DNA of 64,000 nucleotides. Source: Chlamydiota bacterium. Its GTDB lineage: Bacteria > Chlamydiota > Chlamydiia > Chlamydiales > Parachlamydiaceae. The notes beneath the pieces are model-generated. The model worked only from the letters and a program-made list of their open reading frames with translations, did not search any database and was not told the DNA's origin. Both the position numbers and the translations under genes were made by a program. The DNA is taken from contig JABDDC010000002.1 in assembly GCA_013287815.1 (NCBI GenBank), forward strand, positions 1 through 64,000. Reading direction: 5' to 3'. This document shows positions 1 through 8,632 of this stretch, in pieces (position 1 is the stretch's first letter; each line of letters opens with the position of its first letter).

Positions 1-49
1 GTGCTGTTTGCTCGAGTACTCAGCGACTTGTTGATCAAGTTATGGAAAG

Positions 50-129
50 AATTGCAATTCGGGGTCAGACCCACAATTGCAATTTGGATTCTGAAATTGC
101 AATTGTGGGTCTGACCCCGAATTGCAATT
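50..129. repeat. Inverted repeat, AATTGCAATT/GGGGTCAGACCC family, copy 1
   Basis: Two perfect 36-base arms (50-85 and 94-129) are separated by an 8-base spacer. Each arm reads AATTGCAATT, then C, then GGGGTCAGACCC, then AC, then AATTGCAATT, so each arm is also partly self-complementary. The right arm ends one base before the TAA of the minus-strand gene at 130, so the transcript of that gene would end in this hairpin. There is no T-run, so a classical intrinsic terminator is not certain. A second copy lies at 22940-23057. The motif recalls REP-like elements mobilised by Y1 transposases, but no transposase is present here. Confidence 0.9.
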
Positions 130-1161
130 TTATTGCCAATAGGGGGGATTGGTGAGGGCGCCGTCGGCATTATTGACGTTGACGACGTTGACTTGGCTGA
201 TGTTGAGGGCTTGCATGTAGCCGACGACGAGTAGGGGGTTGGAGACGGCGACTTCGGAGAGGGAGCCTTGGTTAATATCAGCATCTGTTTTGCCAGCGAG
301 TTTGAGGACAGCGGTCTGCAGTTGATCTTCTTTGACGTTGGAGTTGTTGACTAGGGGCTCGATACCATAGTTGAAAAGATTGCCGACCGCCAGTACGACT
401 GTTTTTGGGGCAGAGAGTTTACTTTTAATAAATTGTGATGCTTCGTCTGCAGCTTGAGCGGCATATTGGATAGACATTTGCATATCGGCGGTGCTGATGG
501 GGTTGGGAGACTGTACTTGTTTGATATCTTTTTGTTCCACTTCCTCGATAATGGTATTTTTGAATGGGATGGAAGCAGTTTTTCCTTTTTCGACATGGTA
601 GGTTCCATCGGAGGTGAGGGTTGTCAGCTGCATGCTGCCGCCACCGATGTCCCAGACGACGACATCATCGGGAGTGTAGGACGTAACGGCTAAGGCACCG
701 CGGAAGGCTAGGATCCCTTCTTCATCTTGATTGATTATCCTGACATGGACGCCGGTTTGCTTTTCGATCTCGCCAGAAAATTCTTTGGCATTGGCGGCTT
801 GTCTAAAGGCCGCGGTGGCGACAGCGACTACTTTTTTGACGTGGTAGTTATCGGAGGCTAGTTTCAGTTTACGGATACCTTCTATCCCTTGAGCTTTGAT
901 ATCTTTGTTGAAGGTGTTATTGGAAGAAAGCTCCAGTTCTTTTTGATAAGGGACTTTGATGCTTTCCTCGTAGAGTGTAGAGATGATTTTATTGGTTTTG
1001 GTGTCGACTTTAGCGATTTTTAGATTAGTAGCACCTGATCCAATGTCCATGGCAGCTCTGATTTCGGTGGTATCTTGTGTTCCTTGTTGCATTGGTATCC
1101 AGAATGTCATTAGAATGATGAAGACAATGATGATCAGGATTAAGAAAGTACGCTTATTCAT
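130..1161 (-). CDS. Exported Ppx/GppA-family phosphatase-like protein
   Basis: This 343-residue protein belongs to the exopolyphosphatase/guanosine-pentaphosphatase family of the ASKHA fold, which hydrolyses polyphosphate or pppGpp. The phosphate-1 motif is DIGSGATNLKIA (about residues 40-51). The ATAAFRQA segment, QDEEGILAFRGAL and the second phosphate motif WDIGGGSMQLT follow in family order. Unusually, residues 5-22 form one hydrophobic segment behind MNKR, so the domain would be anchored on or exported to the outer face of the inner membrane, whereas typical Ppx/GppA proteins are cytoplasmic. The start is supported by a GGAGAAGG ribosome site. It is transcribed divergently from the CinA-like gene. 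The substrate is unknown. Confidence 0.8.
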   Translation of the reverse strand: MNKRTFLILIIIVFIILMTFWIPMQQGTQDTTEIRAAMDIGSGATNLKIAKVDTKTNKIISTLYEESIKVPYQKELELSSNNTFNKDIKAQGIEGIRKLKLASDNYHVKKVVAVATAAFRQAANAKEFSGEIEKQTGVHVRIINQDEEGILAFRGALAVTSYTPDDVVVWDIGGGSMQLTTLTSDGTYHVEKGKTASIPFKNTIIEEVEQKDIKQVQSPNPISTADMQMSIQYAAQAADEASQFIKSKLSAPKTVVLAVGNLFNYGIEPLVNNSNVKEDQLQTAVLKLAGKTDADINQGSLSEVAVSNPLLVVGYMQALNISQVNVVNVNNADGALTNPPYWQ

Positions 1162-1223
1162 AGCCTTCTCCTTTTTTCATAAATAACCAGGACACAAGTG
1201 CAAGATTGATGCCAGAGGATTAA

Positions 1224-1715
1224 ATGGACGTTGAAGAATTACAGAAGATAATGATTATAAAGGGTTTAAAGCTTAGCGTGGCTGAGTCATGCACGGGCGG
1301 TAGTTTGAGTGCCACATTAACGCAGATCCCTGGTTGTTCTAAGTATTTTCTTGGGGGGATAGTAGCCTATTCTAACGATTTAAAAAAGAAGTTATTGGGA
1401 ATATCCCCAGCTGTGCTTGAGAAAGAGGGAGCGGTTAGTGAAGCAGTCGTTGTGCAAATGGCTGAGGGAATGCTGCGCTTGAGCGGCAGTGATTACAGCA
1501 TTGCTGTATCGGGGATCGCTGGTCCAGAAGGGGGCACGAATGAAAAACCCGTAGGCACTATTTGGGGAGCCATTGCGCAAAAAAATGGCAATACTGAAAC
1601 ATACAAGTTTTTGTTATCTGGAAAGCGTCAGGGGATCTTCCAACAGACCTGTGAAAACTTGCTTGCTAAATTGTTGGAAAAGCTTTATGAAGAAGAATTA
1701 CCAATGGGAAAATGA
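1224..1715 (+). CDS. cinA: CinA C-terminal domain protein (nicotinamide-nucleotide amidohydrolase type)
   Basis: This 163-residue protein consists only of the CinA C-terminal (PncC) domain, which deamidates nicotinamide mononucleotide to nicotinate mononucleotide in pyridine-nucleotide recycling. The diagnostic AESCTGGSLSATLT (residues 20-33) and SGIAGPEGG (about 96-104) motifs are present, and the length matches stand-alone PncC proteins, which lack the N-terminal molybdopterin-binding-like domain of full CinA. It is followed after 3 bases by the FIST gene, so the two are probably co-transcribed. Assignment to the family is firm; the reaction is inferred from characterised relatives. Confidence 0.88.
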   Translation: MDVEELQKIMIIKGLKLSVAESCTGGSLSATLTQIPGCSKYFLGGIVAYSNDLKKKLLGISPAVLEKEGAVSEAVVVQMAEGMLRLSGSDYSIAVSGIAGPEGGTNEKPVGTIWGAIAQKNGNTETYKFLLSGKRQGIFQQTCENLLAKLLEKLYEEELPMGK

Positions 1716-1718
1716 CTT

Positions 1719-2909
1719 ATGGCCACACAATTTGTCACTGGGATTGTTTCGACGGAAGACAGTTACAAAGCCGGAAAAGAGGTCGCCCGGCAGACCCTCA
1801 ATAAGATCAAGCACAATCAAAAGCCGGACTTAGCAGTCATATTTAGTTCGGCAAAGCATGATTCTGATGCCGTGATGCGCGGCATCAAAGAAGTGACAGG
1901 GGATCTGGCAATTATAGGGTGCAGTTCAGCCGGTCAATTTACTGAGGATGGGACGTTGAAGGACGGCCTAGTGTGTGCCATGATCGCGTCGGACAACCAT
2001 CGCTTCTATACCGGCCTTGGAACTCATCTCAAGAGCAATCCGGTAAAAACTATCAAAAATGCTTGCACGTCTTTGCCTGGGCCCAATTATTTATATCCGG
2101 AACAGTCGGCGATTTTACTCATTGATGGACTCGCCTTTAAAGGAGAGGAGGCGGTCCTGGCAGCCTCGAGTGTACTTGGTCCGAATGTGAAGTTTGCCGG
2201 CGGAGCCGCCGCTGACAACCTGGCGTTCAAGGAAACCAGGGTATTTGGCAATAATCAGTCTTTATCTGATGCCGCAAGTCTTTGTTTAATTCAGTCGAAA
2301 GATCCGGTTATTATTACTCTTAATCATGGCCACAAGCCAATTTCAGAGCCATTGCGCATTACTAAAGCCAAGGACCACATCTTGTATGAAGTAGATGGCA
2401 AGCCTGCTTTGGAAGTATGGAAAGATTGCATCCGCGAGCGGGTAAAAAAGCAGGGCATTGATGTTGATCGGCTTAATTTAGCTGAGCTTTCGAAGCTCTT
2501 TTTGACCTACGAGGCAGGGCTCTTGACAGGGACAGATTATAAGGTCCGTTTTCCCGCTTCATGCAACCCAGACGGCTCGATGAATTTTGTATGTACGATG
2601 ATGGAGGGAGCCGTCATTAAAATCATGTTCAGCGACCCGCATCATCAGATGGAATCGATCCGTCTAGCCTGTCAGAAGGCGTTAAAGGCTGCCCATGGGA
2701 TTGATATTGCCGGCGGCATTGTCTTTGATTGCGCTTGTCGGGCGATGATTTTACAGGACGAATTTCCCAAAGCAGTGGAGCTGGGCAAGAATATGATTGG
2801 GGGAGTACCCTTTATTGGCTGTGAAACTTATGGGGAAATTGCTATGGAAATTGGCGAGTTGAGCGGATTTCACAATACGACAACGGTCATCATGTTGTTC
2901 CCAACATAA
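1719..2909 (+). CDS. FIST N/C-domain sensory protein
   Basis: This 396-residue protein matches the FIST family (FIST_N followed by FIST_C), a predicted small-ligand sensory module found in bacterial signal-transduction proteins. The N-terminal half carries DLAVIFSSAKH and IIGCSSAGQFTEDG (residues about 37-80), and the C-terminal half ends with the typical GGVPFIGCETYGEIA and FHNTTTVIMLFPT segments. No transmembrane segment, kinase or cyclase domain is attached, so it would have to signal through a separate partner. It starts 3 bases after the CinA-like gene with a GGGAAAATGA region acting as a weak ribosome site. No two-component genes are nearby, so its output is unknown. Confidence 0.8.
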   Translation: MATQFVTGIVSTEDSYKAGKEVARQTLNKIKHNQKPDLAVIFSSAKHDSDAVMRGIKEVTGDLAIIGCSSAGQFTEDGTLKDGLVCAMIASDNHRFYTGLGTHLKSNPVKTIKNACTSLPGPNYLYPEQSAILLIDGLAFKGEEAVLAASSVLGPNVKFAGGAAADNLAFKETRVFGNNQSLSDAASLCLIQSKDPVIITLNHGHKPISEPLRITKAKDHILYEVDGKPALEVWKDCIRERVKKQGIDVDRLNLAELSKLFLTYEAGLLTGTDYKVRFPASCNPDGSMNFVCTMMEGAVIKIMFSDPHHQMESIRLACQKALKAAHGIDIAGGIVFDCACRAMILQDEFPKAVELGKNMIGGVPFIGCETYGEIAMEIGELSGFHNTTTVIMLFPT

Positions 2910-2929
2910 GAACTATTAGGCTTTAATTT

Positions 2930-3163
2930 ATGAACCCTTCCAAAATAACGCTTCAGGAGCTGATTGCCAGCTACAAGGAAAGCCTTGGAGTGGAAGGGGC
3001 TGAGCAGTTGATCAGACAGGTTTTGGTAAAGGCTTGTTTTTCCTCAGATCAAGGTGAATTTACTAAAAGTGAAGCACTCAAAATCTGCAGGGTATTAAAG
3101 CAATACCCAGGTTTTATTGGCATCGTTGGCGGAATTCTCAATTCCCGCATCATGATTAAATAA
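2930..3163 (+). CDS. Small hypothetical protein
   Basis: This 77-residue open frame lies 20 bases after the FIST gene in the same direction, so it could be the last gene of the same transcript. The protein is predicted helical and soluble, with one cysteine in KACFSSDQG and a C-terminal hydrophobic FIGIVGGILNSRIMI segment. No family was recognised. The ribosome site is weak (TTAGG). The reading frame looks real because it is intact, has ordinary composition and is not shadowed by another gene, but its function is unknown. Confidence 0.55.
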   Translation: MNPSKITLQELIASYKESLGVEGAEQLIRQVLVKACFSSDQGEFTKSEALKICRVLKQYPGFIGIVGGILNSRIMIK

Positions 3164-3194
3164 CTGGAACTTGGACAAGATTTTGGTGCGCTGA

Positions 3195-3587
3195 TTCATC
3201 TATGCTCACTCCTTTTATAACATGATTCCAGAGGGTGTGTATGTGGTGACCAATGCATCTGCCACTAAATCGAAAGTATTTAATACGCCCATCGGCACAT
3301 TTGATTACACCTATTTAAGCCATTACCGTTACGCCGTTGGGATCGATCAAAAAGAAAACGAGGCCGGAAGATTTCTTGTTGCTACGCCGGAAAAAGCACT
3401 TGCCGACTTAATTCATTTCAAAAGCAGGAAATTGGAAGGCAAAGATTTGTTAACCGATTTATTAGAAGCTAGAAGGATTGATGAAGATCTTCTTAAAAAC
3501 CTCGATAAAAAACATCTGTTTGAGATCGGCGATCAGTATCGCTCAAAAGCTGTCACAAATCTAATTAATGTTCTAGGTATGTTATGA
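3195..3587 (+). pseudogene. AbiEi-type antitoxin remnant, 5' end lost
   Basis: The frame encodes the C-terminal part of an AbiEi-like type IV antitoxin. It begins with an AHSFYNMIPEGVYVVTNAS stretch, matching the family's (A)LSYYGLIPEG region, and continues through ATPEKALADLIHFKS and a helical C terminus. Family members are about 200 residues and start with a winged-helix DNA-binding domain. Here the frame is closed by a stop at 3192-3194, immediately upstream of the homologous part, so that domain is missing. An ATG at 3222 would give 121 residues but cuts into the conserved motif. The last codons overlap the following AbiEii-like remnant by 4 bases, as in intact AbiE pairs. Confidence 0.7.
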
Positions 3588-4125
3588 CTAATTCAAATAT
3601 AAAAAGTATCTACGATCGATATCAAAACTCAAAAATCAGCGAACAGACAAAAATTCGTGAAATTCTTCAGCAAACAGCCCTTTTAGGGCTAGAGAGGCAT
3701 GGATTTTTCGAAAAAACCGCTTTTTACGGTGGCACTGCTTTGCGTATTCTTTATGGTCTCGATCGCTTTAGTGAAGATTTAGATTTTTCTCTTTTAAAAC
3801 CTCATGAAAATTTTGACTTTGCTCCTTTTTTTAGAAGGAATGAGAAAAGAGCTCTCATCATTCGGTTTTAATATGGAATATCCAAAATAAGATTCCTTTA
3901 AGCCTTAATTATTTAGAAGCCTGTATAAAACAATCGGGAAATCTCGAACCTACGAAAACTTTGGACCGTCATCTCTTGATCGAGATGTTGAAGGCCAGAA
4001 TCTGTACAATTGATTGGGAAAGTGCAAAGGCTGATATGAGGTCATTTATTGCAGATTCTCAGAAGCTCGACATTTGGTCCCCTCAATTTTTTTCTGAGCT
4101 AATTAATCACATGCAAATAGAGTGA
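3584..4125 (+). pseudogene. AbiEii-type nucleotidyltransferase toxin remnant, frameshifted
   Basis: Three pieces of one nucleotidyltransferase-fold toxin lie in three frames. Piece 1 (from 3584) contains the signature YGGTALRILYGLDRFSEDLDFSL with the catalytic GG/T and DxD residues. Near 3838 the frame changes to MRKELSSFGFNMEYPK, ending at a stop at 3888-3890. The C-terminal piece (about 3891-4122) reads ARICTIDWESAKADMRSF and SPQFFSELINHM before the stop at 4123. The central region is shorter than in intact AbiEii proteins (about 280 residues), so there is an internal deletion as well as frameshifts. The gene is very probably inactive. Confidence 0.75.
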
Positions 4126-4189
4126 ATGAGCTTTCAATTATCTTTTCGTTCTATAAAGATTTTACTGTCGGTAGAAGGATCTGTCACAT

Positions 4190-4221
4190 TGAAATGGGCA
4201 ATGCAAGCCCTGCCCATTTCA
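4190..4221. terminator. Perfect hairpin downstream of the AbiE remnant
   Basis: An 11-bp perfect stem (TGAAATGGGCA pairing with TGCCCATTTCA) closes a 10-base loop at 4201-4210. No T-run follows, so this is a hairpin of unproven function. It lies between the toxin remnant and the convergent terminator at 4252. Confidence 0.5.
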
Positions 4222-4251
4222 TAACAAACCCCTGATCCATCCCTTTGTAGA

Positions 4252-4286
4252 GAAAAAAAACCGCAAGGTTTCCTGCAGTTTTTTTT
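4252..4286. terminator. Imperfect bidirectional terminator
   Basis: A run of eight A residues, an imperfect stem around CCGCAAGG/TCCTGCAG, and a T-run on the other side give the A-stem-T pattern of a terminator read from both strands. It lies 25 bases past the stop of the minus-strand gene at 4311 and downstream of the AbiE remnants. Confidence 0.6.
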
Positions 4287-4310
4287 ATTACTTTTAGAAG
4301 ACCTTTTCGA

Positions 4311-4889
4311 TTATTTCCATTGCCTGTAGGCAATAGTAGCGACGGTCAGGCAGCCCAGCGCAAACCAGGTTGAATTGAATGGAATATTAATGCTTCCAAT
4401 GAGTCGTATAACTACTACTGCAGCCTCATAAATGAAATTAAAAATAGGCTTCACAACTTTCCAAATGGCTTCTAAACAAGGGTCAATCACGTGTGTAAAG
4501 ATAGGAGCAATGACATAGTTGCAAAGAGCTTTAACAGTCTTATGCATCACTTGCCACGTAAAATAGGAATTTTGATCGCTGCCTGCAAAAACAGCATAGA
4601 CTGTCGAAATGATTGCAGCAGTTCTAGCAGCGCCGGGAATTGGATTCACAGCACATAGACCATAAAATAAAGCACCGGAAAGATCTTTGCTTAGATCATT
4701 TTGATTAATAGTTTTACCCGAGAATAAAGATCCGATGGTGCGTGCACCCATTTCAGCAGCGTTAATACCACACCAAACTGAGCTGATTTGTGTCCACTGG
4801 GTGCTTGTAGGTAGATATGATCCCACAGTTGCAACATAGGGTTGGATTGTAGATTGATAGTTTTGTTGTAAAGAACTTAAATTAAACAT
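4311..4889 (-). CDS. Hypothetical membrane-associated protein
   Basis: This 192-residue protein has no recognised family. Hydrophobic stretches occur around residues 70-105 (SGALFYGLCAVNPIPGAA and the following AAIISTVYAVFAG), 122-160 (a series ending in FNFIYEAAVVVIRLIGSI) and 173-187 (STWFALGCLTVATIAYR), so two to four membrane segments are plausible with no signal peptide. The start has an AAAAGGAG ribosome site. It stands alone, with a bidirectional terminator downstream and an AT-rich divergent promoter region shared with the 919-residue protein. A chlamydial membrane or inclusion protein is possible but not shown. Confidence 0.6.
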   Translation of the reverse strand: MFNLSSLQQNYQSTIQPYVATVGSYLPTSTQWTQISSVWCGINAAEMGARTIGSLFSGKTINQNDLSKDLSGALFYGLCAVNPIPGAARTAAIISTVYAVFAGSDQNSYFTWQVMHKTVKALCNYVIAPIFTHVIDPCLEAIWKVVKPIFNFIYEAAVVVIRLIGSINIPFNSTWFALGCLTVATIAYRQWK

Positions 4890-5101
4890 AAAAACTCCTT
4901 TTTGTTTTGTTAATCAATTTAATAAAAACCAGTCTAACAAATAAAAGTATTAACGTAAAGTAAAAAAATAACAGTAAAAAAATAACAAAATTCTATTTAC
5001 AAAAAAATATCATTTGATGTAGAATTAGCCCTTATTATTTCTTTAAATAATCTTTAAGGTTATTTGGTATATTGGTTAAAAAAAACAAAATAGGATAAAA
5101 A

Positions 5102-7861
5102 ATGACGATACAATTTATTGAAAACCCCCCATTTGTCGTAGATTTAACCCAATATACTCGTGGGAAAACTCCTGTAAAGGAATCAACCCAGCTTAAGAAG
5201 ATCGGATATGTGACCTCGACTATTCTCTCCTCCTTTGGCCGTGCCCTTTTTTTAACACTCTCGACGAGCGCCTCATCTTTTAAAATCAACGTATTGGGAT
5301 TTTACGGTTCCTGGACCAATTTCCGCTTAAATCAGGACATCGTCTTATTTTTATTTAAAACGATCATCTGGTCAGGACAATTGACCTGGTGTGCCGCTGT
5401 CACAACTCTCCGTTTGGCAAACGAAAGATTTGCACCGATGGAAGAACAGCGCCACTCTCTCTCTCATTATAATCCTGAAATTGACATGGGCCATATCCAA
5501 ACAAACGAACTGGAATTAAATGCTTCTTCAGTACCAAAAAATGTTAAAGTCAGTGATTTGGAAACGTTTTTCGATGCGATCAATTTCAAAAATAAAGACC
5601 ATCCAGGCTATATTCCTCCGACAAGTCGCAGAGAAGCAACTACAGAATATACTGTCGAGGAATTGAAGGAAGGCTTGTTGAACTTCACTTCAAAAGTGAA
5701 CAATAGAGTTGCTTTCCTGGGTACTCCACCCGCTTACGACACTCCTCGCCTGCTTGCCTTCTATCAACAGATCGAAGATGCCGTCCGTTTGTCAATCCAC
5801 AAATCAAATCAAGATCTCGAAGCTTTTCAAAACCAGAATGGAATGGACATTACTGCTTATGACAGACGTACAATGCAACTTTACAAAAATATTCTGGAAG
5901 ACCGCGCACGCATGGTCCTCGACCTAGCTATTGCAGGCAAACACTGTGGTGCCCGTTTCATGGGCGAAGCGATGAGCGTCCACAGTAACTTTTATGGCGA
6001 AAGTGTGTCCCAGGATGGCACTCTTGGCGACCATATGATCGAGCTGCTGGCAGCCAGAAGAAACGTTCTTGCCCAAAGGCAAATCGAAAAGGAATTGGGA
6101 TTTAACACTCACGCCTATACAATGTACTATCAGAATATGGGCCCCATTTTGGCCCTACCCGGATCAAAAAATATCATCGAGCATCTTTCCAAAGCATTCG
6201 ATAAAGAGAAACATTTAAAAAGCTATTTTAAAGAATACACTGTCAAATTCGTCATCGATACGTTCCAGGAAGAAGTCAAGAAGTCACAAGCTTTCAGAAC
6301 TAAACTGATCGATTGGATGAAAGAGCAAATTAACACCTGGAATGTCGAAGAGATCCAACAGCGCGCTCCTGAAATATTGAGAAGAATTTTACCTGTCATC
6401 AATGGGACTTATGAACTTGATCAGACAACTAATGAAGATGTCACTGCGTTCTTTACAGTCCTTGCACACCTTCAACAAAACAATATTGCCCTTCCAAGCA
6501 TAGATAGAGGTTGGGATCAATTCTTATCCGAACTCTTTGCCCTTGACCAAGTCAAAGCTCAATTCCCTGGCAAGCCTGCTGAAAGGCTTAAGAAATTCAA
6601 AAGAATTAAAGATCTGCTATCTGAAAAAACACTTGGAAAAGAATTAATTTGTCAGCTTAAAGAAAATATCTTGCTCTATCGTGAACAAGTGATTCAAAAA
6701 TTAAGCCAGCAACAAAAAATCAATGAAATCAAGAAAATGATCCATCTTCCAGATGAAACCATCGATCGAATCCTCTCCGGCAAGGCGCAGGCTGAAACTG
6801 TCATCAGGGATAACCTTGATATCGAACGCCGCAATGAATTTATTAATCATATGAATGTCGAAGAAATCGAGACCAATGGGCTCTCTAAAGCGATCATGGA
6901 GTGGTTGCTCGTTTCCCATCATATATTTAATCCAAAGATCACCGGCGAAAAACCATTAACCTGCAGAGTAAATGTTCTAGCTCCCGGTATTAAACAACAT
7001 ATTAGTATTGTCTATGGAAGTTTTGAAAGAGATTTGAATAATCCAAGTGAGACACTTAAAAAAGAACTAGAGAATAAGTACCTCATGAATTCAAATGTCA
7101 ATCGGGAACAATCAGAAGCTCTGGCCTCGAGAATTATCACTGAAAACCCTCACCTATTCGCTTCGGATAGATATCGCTTTAATACTGATTCGCGAAGGGC
7201 AGAGGTTTTAACTTATTTCTATGAAAGTGCAGCACAAAAGAACTCGGATCTTTCGAATTACGCTTTACCTGATCCAAAAGTCGAAAAGGTCATCCATCAG
7301 AAATTTAGAAAGCTTAAGGTTTACGCATATATTAATAATACAGTAGGAAATGAACTCTTTAAAATAACCTTGAGCTGTATTGTTGCCTACGCAACCTGGA
7401 ACATAATGAACCGCCATTATGCGCAGACGGCAAATCTGGCTGGCAGGGCAACCCAAATCATCATCAACAATGCTCCGGAAACCGTCAAAGTCCTCAATAA
7501 AGCGATGGATATTAAAAAGTATGTCTTAGAAAATTGGTTTATTATTATAGGCGGAATAATAATTGCTAAAGCAGGTTTTTCATTGTTACCAAAAATACCT
7601 TATGTTACCGAAAAGATCAATTCCATCAACCTATTTGATCTCTTTTTACTACCCTACACTGCTACGCAGACAGTAACCAGCTATACTTTTGGTAAAATAA
7701 TTGAGTCTTTAGCTTTTACTTGGAATCAGTGCAATAATATTACCACGTTTTTTCAAAGCAAAACAAGGACTGCAGCAACTGAAATAGTGAATCTTCAAAA
7801 AGAGCTGTCGGCAAGATCCTGGAGAACCATAGTCAAGGAAACAGCTCCGGCAGGTGTTTGA
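5102..7861 (+). CDS. Large hypothetical protein with terminal membrane segments
   Basis: This 919-residue protein was not assigned to any family. Hydrophobic segments lie near the N terminus (about residues 37-60 and 80-105) and near the C terminus (about 755-775 and 805-825). Between them are roughly 600 residues of charged, mostly helical sequence, with long Glu/Lys/Gln-rich stretches at 420-620. This hairpin-loop-hairpin layout, the size and the lack of a signal peptide resemble large host-interacting proteins of environmental chlamydiae, but no enzymatic motif was found. The start is preceded by AGGATAAAAA. The divergent 192-residue membrane protein shares its upstream region. Confidence 0.65.
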   Translation: MTIQFIENPPFVVDLTQYTRGKTPVKESTQLKKIGYVTSTILSSFGRALFLTLSTSASSFKINVLGFYGSWTNFRLNQDIVLFLFKTIIWSGQLTWCAAVTTLRLANERFAPMEEQRHSLSHYNPEIDMGHIQTNELELNASSVPKNVKVSDLETFFDAINFKNKDHPGYIPPTSRREATTEYTVEELKEGLLNFTSKVNNRVAFLGTPPAYDTPRLLAFYQQIEDAVRLSIHKSNQDLEAFQNQNGMDITAYDRRTMQLYKNILEDRARMVLDLAIAGKHCGARFMGEAMSVHSNFYGESVSQDGTLGDHMIELLAARRNVLAQRQIEKELGFNTHAYTMYYQNMGPILALPGSKNIIEHLSKAFDKEKHLKSYFKEYTVKFVIDTFQEEVKKSQAFRTKLIDWMKEQINTWNVEEIQQRAPEILRRILPVINGTYELDQTTNEDVTAFFTVLAHLQQNNIALPSIDRGWDQFLSELFALDQVKAQFPGKPAERLKKFKRIKDLLSEKTLGKELICQLKENILLYREQVIQKLSQQQKINEIKKMIHLPDETIDRILSGKAQAETVIRDNLDIERRNEFINHMNVEEIETNGLSKAIMEWLLVSHHIFNPKITGEKPLTCRVNVLAPGIKQHISIVYGSFERDLNNPSETLKKELENKYLMNSNVNREQSEALASRIITENPHLFASDRYRFNTDSRRAEVLTYFYESAAQKNSDLSNYALPDPKVEKVIHQKFRKLKVYAYINNTVGNELFKITLSCIVAYATWNIMNRHYAQTANLAGRATQIIINNAPETVKVLNKAMDIKKYVLENWFIIIGGIIIAKAGFSLLPKIPYVTEKINSINLFDLFLLPYTATQTVTSYTFGKIIESLAFTWNQCNNITTFFQSKTRTAATEIVNLQKELSARSWRTIVKETAPAGV

Positions 7862-7910
7862 AGAGGTGAAAGGAAAATATGGACTGACCAGATCAGACCC
7901 CTATCACCCA

Positions 7911-8632
7911 TCACAAATGTGCCCAAGTGGCAATAGGCCTTGGATTAGAATCCGAAATGATCGAGATCACCCTTTCTTTGACAGAGTCAATGATGGTTAC
8001 GTGAGATTGGCCGGAGATTAATTCGAATTTGCTGTTGGGCAAATTAGGAAAACTAGTTTCGCTGGGAGCAACTCTCCAGTCAGATGCTGAGGCCATAAAC
8101 ACTCTCTCAACGACCTTTCCGGTTTGTTTGTAACTTCGTGATTTTTTTCCCATTCTACTAAATAATCGGTTGCCCATCTCCCACGAAATTTTAATTCTTC
8201 AACCATGTTAGAAGTAAAGCCAAAACATTTTGACAACCCGAGATTATGGGTCCAATTGATTAATTTAGTTCCGCAATGTGGTCCTGCAATGGATATTAAC
8301 TTGATATACAAAGAAATAGAGAAGCGCTCTTCATTCGATTGAAGAGTGAAAAACAGATCTTTGGGAATGGTAAGAGATACATCAGAAAAAACATGTTTGG
8401 AAAGACCAGGAAAGTGATCCGAGATTTTCTTATTCGCCCCTAAACGATCTACATAGAAGTCAGGATTCTTTTGCATATTTATAAAAATCTCTGTTACTAA
8501 GATTGCATATGGCTTGCTAGAAGCTTGCAGCTACGACTGGACGGCTGCATCGACTGTCTCTTGCCTAATGTAGCTGTTGCCGATTGAAAGTCCCAAATCA
8601 GAACCTGAAGATAATCTTGGATCAAAACTCAT
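7911..8632 (-). pseudogene. Broken hypothetical gene with in-frame TAG and a frameshift
   Basis: A start at 8632 with a strong AAAGGAGA site opens a frame (MSFDPRLSSGSDLGLSIGNS) that hits TAG at codon 34 (8531-8533). The same frame stays open past it and runs through GPHCGTKLINWTHNLGLSKC to WATDYLVEWEKN. At an A7 run near 8147-8153 the likely continuation moves to another frame (YKQTGKVVERVF and on to RPIATWAHL, stop at 7911). Joined, the pieces give about 240 residues of one protein of unrecognised family. Two independent lesions argue for a real pseudogene, although the homopolymer indel alone could be a sequencing error. Confidence 0.7.

Noticed and set aside
3222..3587. 121-residue frame as an intact small gene
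   Set aside because: Its ATG lies inside the conserved AbiEi IPEG motif and homology extends upstream to a stop, so it is a truncated remnant.
8140..8160. Programmed frameshifting at the A7 run
   Set aside because: An in-frame TAG upstream in the same gene would block expression anyway, so decay is more likely.
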